From the NCBI GenBank assembly GCA_030635405.1, contig DAOVZA010000123.1, positions 1 through 6,586 of the forward strand: a stretch of 6,586 nt of DNA. The letters run 5' to 3'. This document shows positions 1 to 5,822 of this stretch, piece after piece. Under the pieces are notes generated by a model. That model did no database searches. It had not been told where the DNA came from and saw only the letters and a list, made by a program, of their open reading frames with translations. The position numbers and the translations under genes were made by a program. The DNA is from Desulfocapsa sp. GTDB taxonomy: Bacteria > Desulfobacterota > Desulfobulbia > Desulfobulbales > Desulfocapsaceae. Numbering within the stretch: position 1 is the stretch's first letter; every line of letters starts with the position of its first letter.

Positions 1-878
1 CCCAAAGCAGCGGCATTAGCAACAACTTGTTTCTGATAACTCTTAAAAGAGTCGCTCATAGCCTCCTTAAAGGCTACAGCTTTAGCAGAGATCACATGAA
101 CCAGAGGACCTCCCTGAATACCTGGAAAAATCTTAGAATTAATATCTTTTGAATATCTCTTCCTAGCAAGTATCATTCCACCTCGTGGCCCTCTCATTGT
201 CTTATGAGTTGTGGTCGTAACAAAGTCTGCAAAGGGTACAGGAGATGGATGAACACCAGCTGCAACAAGGCCAGCAATATGGGCCATATCGACCATAAAC
301 AAGGCTCCAATTGAATCTGCTATCTTACGGAAACCATCAAAATCGATAAACCTCGAATAAGCAGATGCACCTGCAACAATCATCTTAGGGCGATTTTCAA
401 AAGCAATACGTTCAACTTCTTCCATGTTGATCTGTTCTGTATCTCTTTCAACACCGTAGGAAACAAAATTATAAAGCTGGCCGGAAAAATTAACACGACT
501 ACCATGAGTCAAGTGTCCACCATGAGCTAAATCCATCCCTAGAACTTTATCACCAGGCTTTAAAGTGGCAAAATAGACGGCCATATTTGCCTGAGAACCA
601 GAATGTGGTTGCACATTTGCGTATTCGGCGCCGAATATTTCCATGGCTCTGTTAATGGCGAGGGTCTCTACCTCATCGGCATAATCACATCCACCATAGT
701 ATCGTTTTTGCGGATATCCCTCGGCATATTTATTGGTAAAAATTGAACCTTGAGCTTCAAGCACTGCTCCTGAAACTATATTTTCAGATGCAATCAACTC
801 CAGTTGACTATCCTGACGCTCATATTCTTGATTGATACATTTATATATTGCTGGATCTGTCTTTTGTAAAACTGACAT
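1..878 (-). CDS. glyA: Serine hydroxymethyltransferase (GlyA), 3' end beyond the window
   Basis: This PLP enzyme interconverts serine plus tetrahydrofolate with glycine plus 5,10-methylene-tetrahydrofolate in the cytoplasm, and is the main source of one-carbon units. My translation from the ATG at 876-878 runs open to the left edge, giving 292 of about 415 expected residues, so the C-terminal part is missing. The N-terminus has the family pattern ELIASEN (27-33), then [15 protein letters not shown] (49-63) with Glu53, and HSGSQAN further on. The PLP site is present: Asp197 and His200 in VDMAHIAG, and [14 protein letters not shown] with the Schiff-base Lys226 (equivalent to E. coli Lys229). 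A weak GAGAGAG (886-892) lies 7 nt before the start. A terminator and a candidate promoter separate it from rpiB, so it is probably transcribed at least partly on its own. Identification is secure from these motifs. Confidence 0.97.
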   Translation of the reverse strand, partial: MSVLQKTDPAIYKCINQEYERQDSQLELIASENIVSGAVLEAQGSIFTNKYAEGYPQKRYYGGCDYADEVETLAINRAMEIFGAEYANVQPHSGSQANMAVYFATLKPGDKVLGMDLAHGGHLTHGSRVNFSGQLYNFVSYGVERDTEQINMEEVERIAFENRPKMIVAGASAYSRFIDFDGFRKIADSIGALFMVDMAHIAGLVAAGVHPSPVPFADFVTTTTHKTMRGPRGGMILARKRYSKDINSKIFPGIQGGPLVHVISAKAVAFKEAMSDSFKSYQKQVVANAAAL

Positions 879-895
879 AAACACACTCTCTCAAT

Positions 896-929
896 ATTAT
901 ATTATAGCGTTTAGGTCAGGCATGAACTA
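896..929 (-). promoter_or_regulatory. Candidate glyA promoter
   Basis: On the minus strand the gap upstream of glyA contains two overlapping perfect TATAAT boxes (901-906 and 896-901), sharing one base. A TAGTTC sequence at 924-929 sits 17 nt upstream of the first box, but it is a poor -35 match (2 of 6). The position fits a promoter: just downstream of the rpiB terminator and 20-30 nt before the glyA ATG. Either box would give a very short 5' leader of roughly 10-17 nt. AT-rich DNA makes chance TATAAT matches plausible, so this is a moderate call. Confidence 0.45.
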
Positions 930-936
930 AACAGAC

Positions 937-973
937 AAAAAAACCGGCAGAACCTAATAGGTAAGCCGGTTTT
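937..973 (-). terminator. Rho-independent terminator downstream of rpiB
   Basis: A 9-bp perfect stem (940-948 paired with 965-973, arm AAAACCGGC) encloses a small internal loop and a second 4-bp stem (952-955 with 959-962). Read on the minus strand, the 3' arm runs directly into a run of seven T residues (937-943), the classic intrinsic terminator form. It lies 26 nt after the rpiB stop codon. In the forward direction the T run is only four long, so any forward function would be weak, and no forward gene is present. Confidence 0.88.
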
Positions 974-999
974 AATAAAATACTTATGGCAACATCATC

Positions 1000-1425
1000 T
1001 TAACTAAACAACTCTATGCGACGCAGATGCCTGCCACCTCCAAATTGGGTATCAAGCCAGGTACGAACAATCTCCATTGCTACTCCTGGGCCGGTAACTC
1101 GCTCTCCCATACAGAGTATATTCGCATTGTTGTGCTCACGACTCATGCGTGCAGTATATTGTTCACTGCACAATGCCGCCCTGATCCCTTGATGTTTATT
1201 AGCAGCCATTGACATGCCAATACCAGTGCCGCAAATAAGGATACCAAGCTCGGCATCATTTGAACTGACTTTTTTACATACGCTATCAGCAAACTGAGGA
1301 TAATCCACGGACTGTTCATCATGACAGCCAACGTCAAGTACTTCGTGCCCAAGTTCCTTTAAAAAAGGTACAATAACTTCTTTTAAAGAAAAACCACCAT
1401 GATCTGAACCAATTGCTACTTTCAC
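1000..1425 (-). CDS. rpiB: Ribose-5-phosphate isomerase B
   Basis: Interconverts ribose 5-phosphate and ribulose 5-phosphate in the non-oxidative pentose phosphate pathway. The protein has 141 residues, close to the usual 145-150 for the RpiB/LacAB family. It starts with the family signature VAIGSDHGG, where Asp8 and His9 contact substrate. The catalytic Cys65 lies in ICGTGIGMSMAANK, with Thr67 beside it. His98 in SREHNNAN and Arg132/Arg136 in GGGRHLRRI match the ring-opening and phosphate-binding positions. The cysteine at 65 favours the ribose isomerase over relatives that use another residue. The start codon is GTG (1423-1425), supported by AAGAGGG (1430-1436) 4 nt upstream; the nearby ATG at 1438-1440 is followed at once by a stop. 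It lies 19 nt after fabF and should be cotranscribed with it, ending at the terminator before glyA. Confidence 0.95.
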   Translation of the reverse strand: MKVAIGSDHGGFSLKEVIVPFLKELGHEVLDVGCHDEQSVDYPQFADSVCKKVSSNDAELGILICGTGIGMSMAANKHQGIRAALCSEQYTARMSREHNNANILCMGERVTGPGVAMEIVRTWLDTQFGGGRHLRRIELFS

Positions 1426-1444
1426 ACGACCCTCTTACATTCAG

Positions 1445-2689
1445 TTACGAATCAAAACGTTTCATGACAACAACACCATTGGTTCCACCGAAACCAAAAG
1501 AATTAGAAATTGCTGCTTTAATTTCCATTTTCCGAGCCTCATGTGGAACATAATCCAAATCACATTCCAAGCTGGGAGTCTCAAGATTAATGGTTGGAGG
1601 TGCAATCTGATCCTTGATACTCAATGCTAAAAATGCTGCTTCTAAACCACCGGCTGCACCTAAGGCATGGCCAGTCATTGATTTTGTTGAACTTATAGCA
1701 AGTTTTTTTGCATGGTCACCAAAAACGGTTTTAATTGCAGTAGTCTCACACCGATCATTTAATGGTGTTGATGTACCATGGGCATTAATATAATCGATAT
1801 CAGAAGGCTTAAGTCCTGCATCCTGAAGCGCCATTTCCATGCAACGAACCGCACCATTACCATCTTCAGGAGGAGCCGCTATATGATAAGCATCACTTGA
1901 AGCTCCAGAACCAACCACCTCAGCATAGATATCAGCACCTCTTTCAAGAGCATGTTCAAGCTCCTCAAGAACTAACATTCCGGCACCTTCTGCAATAATA
2001 AAGCCATCCCTATCTTGCTCAAAGGGACGCGACGCCTTAGTTGGATCATCATTTCTTGTAGAAAGAGCCTTCATGGAGGCAAAGCCGCCAAGTCCAAGTG
2101 GACAGATAACCGATTCAGTGCCACCAGTAACAACTACATCTGTACTTCCATAGACAATAGACTTATATGCTTCGCCCACAGCATGTGTTCCTGCTGCACA
2201 GGCAGTTGATAAAGACAGATTAGGGCCTTTGGCATTTATCTGCATGGATATGTGGCCTGAAGCCATATTGGGGATAGCCATGGGTATGAAAAATGGCGAT
2301 ACTCTTTTTGGTCCACGATCAAGATATACGCTATGGTTCTTCTCAATTGTACCTAATCCACCCATGCCACATCCGGTGATAACACCAACTCTATTACAAT
2401 TGCTATCAGTAATATTCAGGCCACTATCTTCAACAGCAGACCGAGCAGCAACGATACCATATTGTACAAACAGATCGAGATGTTTGGCACTTTTCTTATC
2501 AAAATGATCTAAAGCCACAAAATCAGAAACTTCAGCAGCGATTTGAGAAGCAAAACCTGACGCATCAAAACGCGTAACCGGCCCAACCCCACTTTCACCC
2601 TTAAGAATGTTATTCCAGGTTTTATCCCTTCCCGTTCCTAAAGGGGTCACCAAACCAATACCAGTAACCACAACTCTACGCTTTGCCAT
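1445..2689 (-). CDS. fabF: 3-oxoacyl-[acyl-carrier-protein] synthase II (KAS II)
   Basis: Condenses malonyl-ACP with a growing acyl-ACP, with release of CO2, in the elongation cycle of type II fatty acid synthesis. The 414-residue length is typical of FabF. The thiolase-fold active site is complete: nucleophile Cys164 in STACAAGTHA, His304 in NAHGTSTPLND, Lys336 in STKSMTGHALGAAGG, and His341 in the same segment. The Cys-His-His set fits the FabF/FabB class rather than FabH, and the length and N-terminus (RRVVVTGIGLVTPLG) favour FabF over FabB. The C-terminal NSFGFGGTN loop (396-404) carries the conserved gating Phe region. AAGGGA lies 4 nt before the ATG. It follows acpP after 47 nt that contain a strong hairpin. 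A polyketide-type KS is less likely given the neighbouring acpP and fabG. Confidence 0.96.
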   Translation of the reverse strand: MAKRRVVVTGIGLVTPLGTGRDKTWNNILKGESGVGPVTRFDASGFASQIAAEVSDFVALDHFDKKSAKHLDLFVQYGIVAARSAVEDSGLNITDSNCNRVGVITGCGMGGLGTIEKNHSVYLDRGPKRVSPFFIPMAIPNMASGHISMQINAKGPNLSLSTACAAGTHAVGEAYKSIVYGSTDVVVTGGTESVICPLGLGGFASMKALSTRNDDPTKASRPFEQDRDGFIIAEGAGMLVLEELEHALERGADIYAEVVGSGASSDAYHIAAPPEDGNGAVRCMEMALQDAGLKPSDIDYINAHGTSTPLNDRCETTAIKTVFGDHAKKLAISSTKSMTGHALGAAGGLEAAFLALSIKDQIAPPTINLETPSLECDLDYVPHEARKMEIKAAISNSFGFGGTNGVVVMKRFDS

Positions 2690-2706
2690 TGTATCCCTTT
2701 TGATAA

Positions 2707-2731
2707 TTCTGAAGCAATATTTGCTTCAGAA
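2707..2731 (-). other. Perfect hairpin in the acpP-fabF gap
   Basis: An 11-bp perfect inverted repeat (2707-2717 with 2721-2731, arm TTCTGAAGCAA) surrounds a 3-nt loop. It begins 6 nt after the acpP stop and ends about 17 nt before the fabF ATG. In the minus-strand transcript the 3' arm is followed by UUAUCA rather than a U run, so it is not a classic terminator. Likely roles are protecting the 3' end of acpP mRNA, acting as a processing site, or causing partial attenuation before fabF. These roles are inferred; the structure itself is seen directly. Confidence 0.6.
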
Positions 2732-2736
2732 AGAAA

Positions 2737-2967
2737 TTATTTCAAGTTGTTTACAAAATCGATAGCGTTCTGAACGGTGGCGATTTTCTCTGCTTCTTCA
2801 TCAGGAATTTCTACATCAAATTCTTCTTCCATTGCCATGATGAGCTCAACAAGATCAAGAGAATCAGCACCAAGATCATCTACGAAGGATGCACCTGGAA
2901 CTACTTTTTCTTTATCAACACTTAACTGCTCAACAATAATATCAACCATCTGTTGTTCAATCGCCAT
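2737..2967 (-). CDS. acpP: Acyl carrier protein
   Basis: Small acidic cytoplasmic carrier that holds growing acyl chains on a 4'-phosphopantetheine arm and passes them between FabD, FabH, FabF, FabG and the dehydratase and reductase. The 76 residues match the usual 75-80. The attachment serine is Ser36 in the canonical [11 protein letters not shown] motif. Helix III ([16 protein letters not shown]) is also closely conserved and strongly acidic. The ATG is fixed by a near-ideal AGGAG (2974-2978) placed 6 nt upstream, the best ribosome site in the window, as expected for a highly expressed protein. It is flanked by fabG and fabF, which marks it as the fatty acid synthesis ACP rather than a secondary-metabolite carrier. 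Hairpins lie on both sides of the gene. Confidence 0.97.
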   Translation of the reverse strand: MAIEQQMVDIIVEQLSVDKEKVVPGASFVDDLGADSLDLVELIMAMEEEFDVEIPDEEAEKIATVQNAIDFVNNLK

Positions 2968-3001
2968 TTTTAACTCCTATATGTTTTATCTGTTCGGTTA
3001 A

Positions 3002-3026
3002 TGAATCCCGACTTTTCGAGTATTCA
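3002..3026 (-). other. Imperfect hairpin in the acpP leader
   Basis: In the minus-strand RNA, the stretch 3016-3026 pairs with 3002-3011 around an AAAG loop. This gives ten base pairs (one G-U) with a single bulged A. No U run follows, so intrinsic termination is unlikely. It would sit in the 5' leader of acpP if the upstream promoter candidate is real, or in the spacer of the longer operon transcript. Function is unknown. Confidence 0.4.
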
Positions 3027-3040
3027 ATCATAAGTACTAC

Positions 3041-3069
3041 TTAATAACAAACTCAGGCGAAACTGTAAA
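3041..3069 (-). promoter_or_regulatory. Candidate internal promoter for acpP
   Basis: Immediately after the fabG stop codon the minus strand reads TTTACA (3064-3069, 5 of 6 match to the -35 consensus), a 17-nt spacer, then TATTAA (3041-3046, 4 of 6 match to the -10 consensus). A competing option is TATGAT (3027-3032) with CTGAGT 18 nt upstream. The 102-bp fabG-acpP gap is the longest in the fatty acid cluster, and acpP often needs more transcript than its neighbours. This is a consensus match only. Confidence 0.35.
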
Positions 3070-3813
3070 TCACATATACATTCCGCCATTCACATGAATG
3101 GTATTTCCAGTGACATACACGCCATCATCACTCACAAGATAAGCGACAGCACCTGCGACATCTTCAGGGTTGCCAAGGCTTGCTAATGGAATCTCTGCTT
3201 TGATCTTTTCCTGGATATCCTCAGGAAGATCACGAGTCATATCGGTTACTATATATCCTGGGGCAACTCCATTGACAGTGATATTTCGTGTTGCAAATTC
3301 ACGTGCCATGGATTTTGTCAGACCCTGCATACCAGCTTTTGCTGAAGCATAGTTAACCTGACCAGTATTTCCTGCAAAACCAATTACTGAAGAGATATTT
3401 ACAATACGTCCCCATCTCTTTTTCATCATCGATCGTACAGCTGCCTTTGAACAGATAAAAGCACCTTTAAGATTGGTATCAAGCACTGCATCCCAATCTT
3501 CTTCTTTCATCCTCGCCATCAAACCATCGCGTGTGATACCAGCATTATTAACAAGAATATCGATTGAGCCAGCATCCTTAATCAATTGTTTTATGGTATC
3601 TTGTACCAGACTCGCATCAGCCACATTAAACGCTAAGATATCAGCTGTTCCACCGGCATCAGTGATAATTTTTTGAGTTTCGCTTGCAGCATCAGGGTTT
3701 GACACATAATTTATATAAACATGTGCTCCCATTGCAGCAAGTCGAATACATATTGCACGCCCAATACCTCTGCTTCCACCTGTTACCAATGCATTCTTTC
3801 CGGCCAGACTCAT
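3070..3813 (-). CDS. fabG: 3-oxoacyl-[acyl-carrier-protein] reductase
   Basis: NADPH-dependent reduction of 3-oxoacyl-ACP to 3-hydroxyacyl-ACP, the first reductive step of the elongation cycle. The 247 residues match the usual size of this short-chain dehydrogenase. The Rossmann nucleotide loop TGGSRGIG is at 11-18 and the structural NNAG at 89-92. The catalytic tetrad is Asn114, Ser142 (in VNISSV), Tyr155 and Lys159 (in YASAKAG). The family PGYIVTDM segment is at 185-192. Its ATG overlaps the etfA stop as ATGA (3810-3813), which implies translational coupling; AAGGA inside the etfA end lies about 11 nt upstream. FabG is often preceded by fabD, whereas here etfA takes that place. A role as a 3-hydroxyacyl-CoA dehydrogenase or acetoacetyl-CoA reductase (PhaB-like) cannot be excluded given the acyl-CoA genes upstream, but acpP and fabF downstream favour FabG. 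Confidence 0.93.
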   Translation of the reverse strand: MSLAGKNALVTGGSRGIGRAICIRLAAMGAHVYINYVSNPDAASETQKIITDAGGTADILAFNVADASLVQDTIKQLIKDAGSIDILVNNAGITRDGLMARMKEEDWDAVLDTNLKGAFICSKAAVRSMMKKRWGRIVNISSVIGFAGNTGQVNYASAKAGMQGLTKSMAREFATRNITVNGVAPGYIVTDMTRDLPEDIQEKIKAEIPLASLGNPEDVAGAVAYLVSDDGVYVTGNTIHVNGGMYM

Positions 3814-5003
3814 GCTTTTCGTTTTCCTTCAATTTTACTGATAAGTTTAGGTAACACCTCAAAAAGGTCACCTACTATTCCAAAATCTGCCACATCAAAA
3901 ATCGGAGCATTCTCATCACGATTTATGGCAACAATTGTTTCTGATGACTGCATACCTGCAACATGCTGTATGGCACCAGATATACCACAGGCAATATACA
4001 ACTTTGGTGCTACAGTTTTTCCTGTTTGTCCAACTTGATGAGGATACCCTATCCAACCGGCATCGACAACAGCACGACTAGCAGAAATTGAACCATTAAG
4101 AGTATCGGCAAGCTCACGTATCAGGCCAAATCCTTTTTCATTATCGAGTCCACGTCCACCACCAACTAAAATATCTGCTTCCTGAATATTAACATCATCA
4201 AGCTCAGAAATAACTGATTCCAAAACCCGAACCTTTGATTTAAGCATAGCAGGATCTAATGTAACATCGACAACATCACCTGTACGGCTTGAATCATGCT
4301 CTAGTTGTTTCATTACATTTGGACGTACGGTGGACATTTGTGGTCTGGAATGCGGACATTCGATTGTAGCCATGATGTTTCCACCAAAAGCTGGCCGAGT
4401 TTGAAGTAAAGCCCCATCTTTAGGGCGAATTCCTAGCTGGGTACAGTCCGCAGTAAGACCAGCACCAAGTGTATTGGCGACGCCTGGAATGAAAGAGCGA
4501 CCAATGGCTGTGGCTCCTGCTAAAACTACCTCCGGTTGATGCTCTCGAATTAAATCGGTAAGCACAGCACCATAGGTTTCATCAGTGAAATAGTTAAGTC
4601 CTGGATCATCGGCACGATATACAATATCTGCGCCATGGGCAATCAGGGTCTCTGCAGTATTCCCAGTTTCTGAACCAATCAGAATTGCAGTAAGTTTAAC
4701 ACCTCTGGCATCGGCAAGTTTACGTCCTACACCAAGTAGCTCAAGAGCAACACTTGCAAGTTTTCCGCCTCTGAACTCACAATAAACCCAGATGCCACTC
4801 CAACTGGCAAGATCGACCTTAACAGTTTTTTCAGCACCCTCAATTTTGAGAGCATCAAATGCGCAATTATCTACACAGGCTCCGCACAGGGTACATGTAT
4901 CACCTACAACGGCACATCCATCGATGACTTCAATGGCAGCAAAAGCACAACTATCTTCACAGGCTCCGCAACCAGTACATTCTTCTTTATCTACAATTAA
5001 CAT
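3810..5003 (-). CDS. etfA: Electron transfer flavoprotein alpha subunit with N-terminal 2[4Fe-4S] ferredoxin domain
   Basis: Forms the FAD-binding heterodimer with EtfB and moves electrons between acyl-CoA dehydrogenase and other carriers. At 397 residues it is about 60-80 longer than an ordinary EtfA. The excess is an N-terminal ferredoxin-like domain (about 1-58) with two complete CxxCxxCxxxC motifs: Cys9-12-15-19 and Cys37-40-43-47. The ETF alpha/beta domain follows (about 60-250). The C-terminal FAD domain comes last (about 270-390), with GGGRGL (281-286), SRAVVDAGW (309-317), QVGQTGK (323-329) and the ETF-alpha signature LYIACGISGAIQHVAG (335-350). Fe-S EtfA proteins are known from anaerobes, for example CarE of the Acetobacterium woodii caffeyl-CoA reductase complex. 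The ATG has GGAG about 10 nt upstream and keeps the ferredoxin domain in frame. It lies 21 nt after etfB and overlaps fabG by 4 nt. Confidence 0.95.
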   Translation of the reverse strand: MLIVDKEECTGCGACEDSCAFAAIEVIDGCAVVGDTCTLCGACVDNCAFDALKIEGAEKTVKVDLASWSGIWVYCEFRGGKLASVALELLGVGRKLADARGVKLTAILIGSETGNTAETLIAHGADIVYRADDPGLNYFTDETYGAVLTDLIREHQPEVVLAGATAIGRSFIPGVANTLGAGLTADCTQLGIRPKDGALLQTRPAFGGNIMATIECPHSRPQMSTVRPNVMKQLEHDSSRTGDVVDVTLDPAMLKSKVRVLESVISELDDVNIQEADILVGGGRGLDNEKGFGLIRELADTLNGSISASRAVVDAGWIGYPHQVGQTGKTVAPKLYIACGISGAIQHVAGMQSSETIVAINRDENAPIFDVADFGIVGDLFEVLPKLISKIEGKRKA

Positions 5004-5024
5004 TGCTCTCTATCTCCAGTCTCT

Positions 5025-5804
5025 TTATAGATAAACAGCCAGCTTTTCAACCAGTTGTTCTACCTGTTCATCTATGGATCCGGTCAAAAGAGCCCTTTCT
5101 CCACGCGGTGGCGGTGGAAATACACCCACAACCTGAGTTGGTGAACCAGCCAGGCCAATTTTAGCTGAATCAGCACCGACATCAGCGGCTGACAATACTA
5201 AAATCTCAGCTTTTTTAGCCTTCATCTTTCCTTTCAATGAAGGAACACGAGGATCATTAATATCTTTTACAACGGTGAGAAGAAGAGGATATCCAGCTAC
5301 AAGTACATCATAGCCATCATCCATCATACGTTCCATGATAAGTTCCTTATCAGTGGCTTCACGAATCTTCTGGATACAGGTAACAAATGGAATATCGAGC
5401 TGGATAGCAAGCCCTGGCCCAACCTGGGCAGTATCACCATCAATTGCCTGCTTTCCACAAAGAATCAGATCAAAATCACCAATTTTCTGGACAGCCTTTG
5501 CAAGGGTATAAGATGTCGCCCAGGTATCAGCTCCTGCAAATGCACGATCTGAAACAAGTACCGCTTTATCAGCACCACAGGAAATGGCCTGTTTAAGAAC
5601 TTCTTCCGCCTGTGGAGGTCCCATGCTGAGCACAGTAACTTCACCGCCAAGTTGTTCTTTTAAAGACACAGCTTCTTCAACAGCATGCTGATCATAGGGG
5701 TTCATTATGGACTGAACACCTTCTCTTGCAAGTGTATTGGTTACTGGATCAAGACGAACATCCTTAGCATCCGGCACCTGTTTAATACAGACAACAATTT
5801 TCAT
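5025..5804 (-). CDS. etfB: Electron transfer flavoprotein beta subunit
   Basis: Partner of EtfA; it binds a nucleotide (AMP in ordinary ETFs, a second FAD in bifurcating ones) and docks onto the acyl-CoA dehydrogenase. The 259 residues are normal for the family. Seen in order are the N-terminal MKIVVCIKQVPD, SIMNPYDQHAVEEA (32-45), DLILCGKQAIDGDTAQVGP (112-130), and the docking loop around Leu190 in PRVPSLKGKMKAKK. As I recall, the DGDTAQVGP form is typical of bifurcating-type EtfB, whereas housekeeping ETFs have a different sequence there; this is suggestive only. The ATG at 5802-5804 fits the family N-terminus exactly, but no Shine-Dalgarno sequence is visible in the AT-rich 18-nt gap after the dehydrogenase stop, so translation may depend on coupling to the upstream gene. 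Confidence 0.95.
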   Translation of the reverse strand: MKIVVCIKQVPDAKDVRLDPVTNTLAREGVQSIMNPYDQHAVEEAVSLKEQLGGEVTVLSMGPPQAEEVLKQAISCGADKAVLVSDRAFAGADTWATSYTLAKAVQKIGDFDLILCGKQAIDGDTAQVGPGLAIQLDIPFVTCIQKIREATDKELIMERMMDDGYDVLVAGYPLLLTVVKDINDPRVPSLKGKMKAKKAEILVLSAADVGADSAKIGLAGSPTQVVGVFPPPPRGERALLTGSIDEQVEQLVEKLAVYL

Positions 5805-5822
5805 ATTAATATATTTTGTTAC

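Noticed and set aside
1143..1352. Minus-strand ORF of 69 codons in another frame of rpiB
   Set aside because: It is fully inside rpiB, whose frame has all catalytic residues; the alternative frame has no motif.
2229..2507. Forward-strand ORF of 92 codons inside fabF
   Set aside because: It is antisense to the conserved fabF core, with no ribosome site or recognisable domain.
3721..4038. Forward-strand ORF of 105 codons antisense to the fabG/etfA junction
   Set aside because: It is opposite strongly conserved fabG and etfA coding sequence, and its composition looks like a reverse-strand shadow, with no family motif.
4855..4990. Repeat-like pattern from the two similar Cys motifs of etfA
   Set aside because: The similarity (tandem cacaggctccgca-type segments) is explained by the two CxxCGAC ferredoxin motifs, an internal duplication typical of 2[4Fe-4S] domains, not a separate DNA repeat element.
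4792..5034. Forward-strand ORF of 80 codons opposite the ferredoxin domain of etfA
   Set aside because: Its serine/glutamine-rich product is what reverse reading of the repeated Cys-rich motifs gives; there is no independent support.
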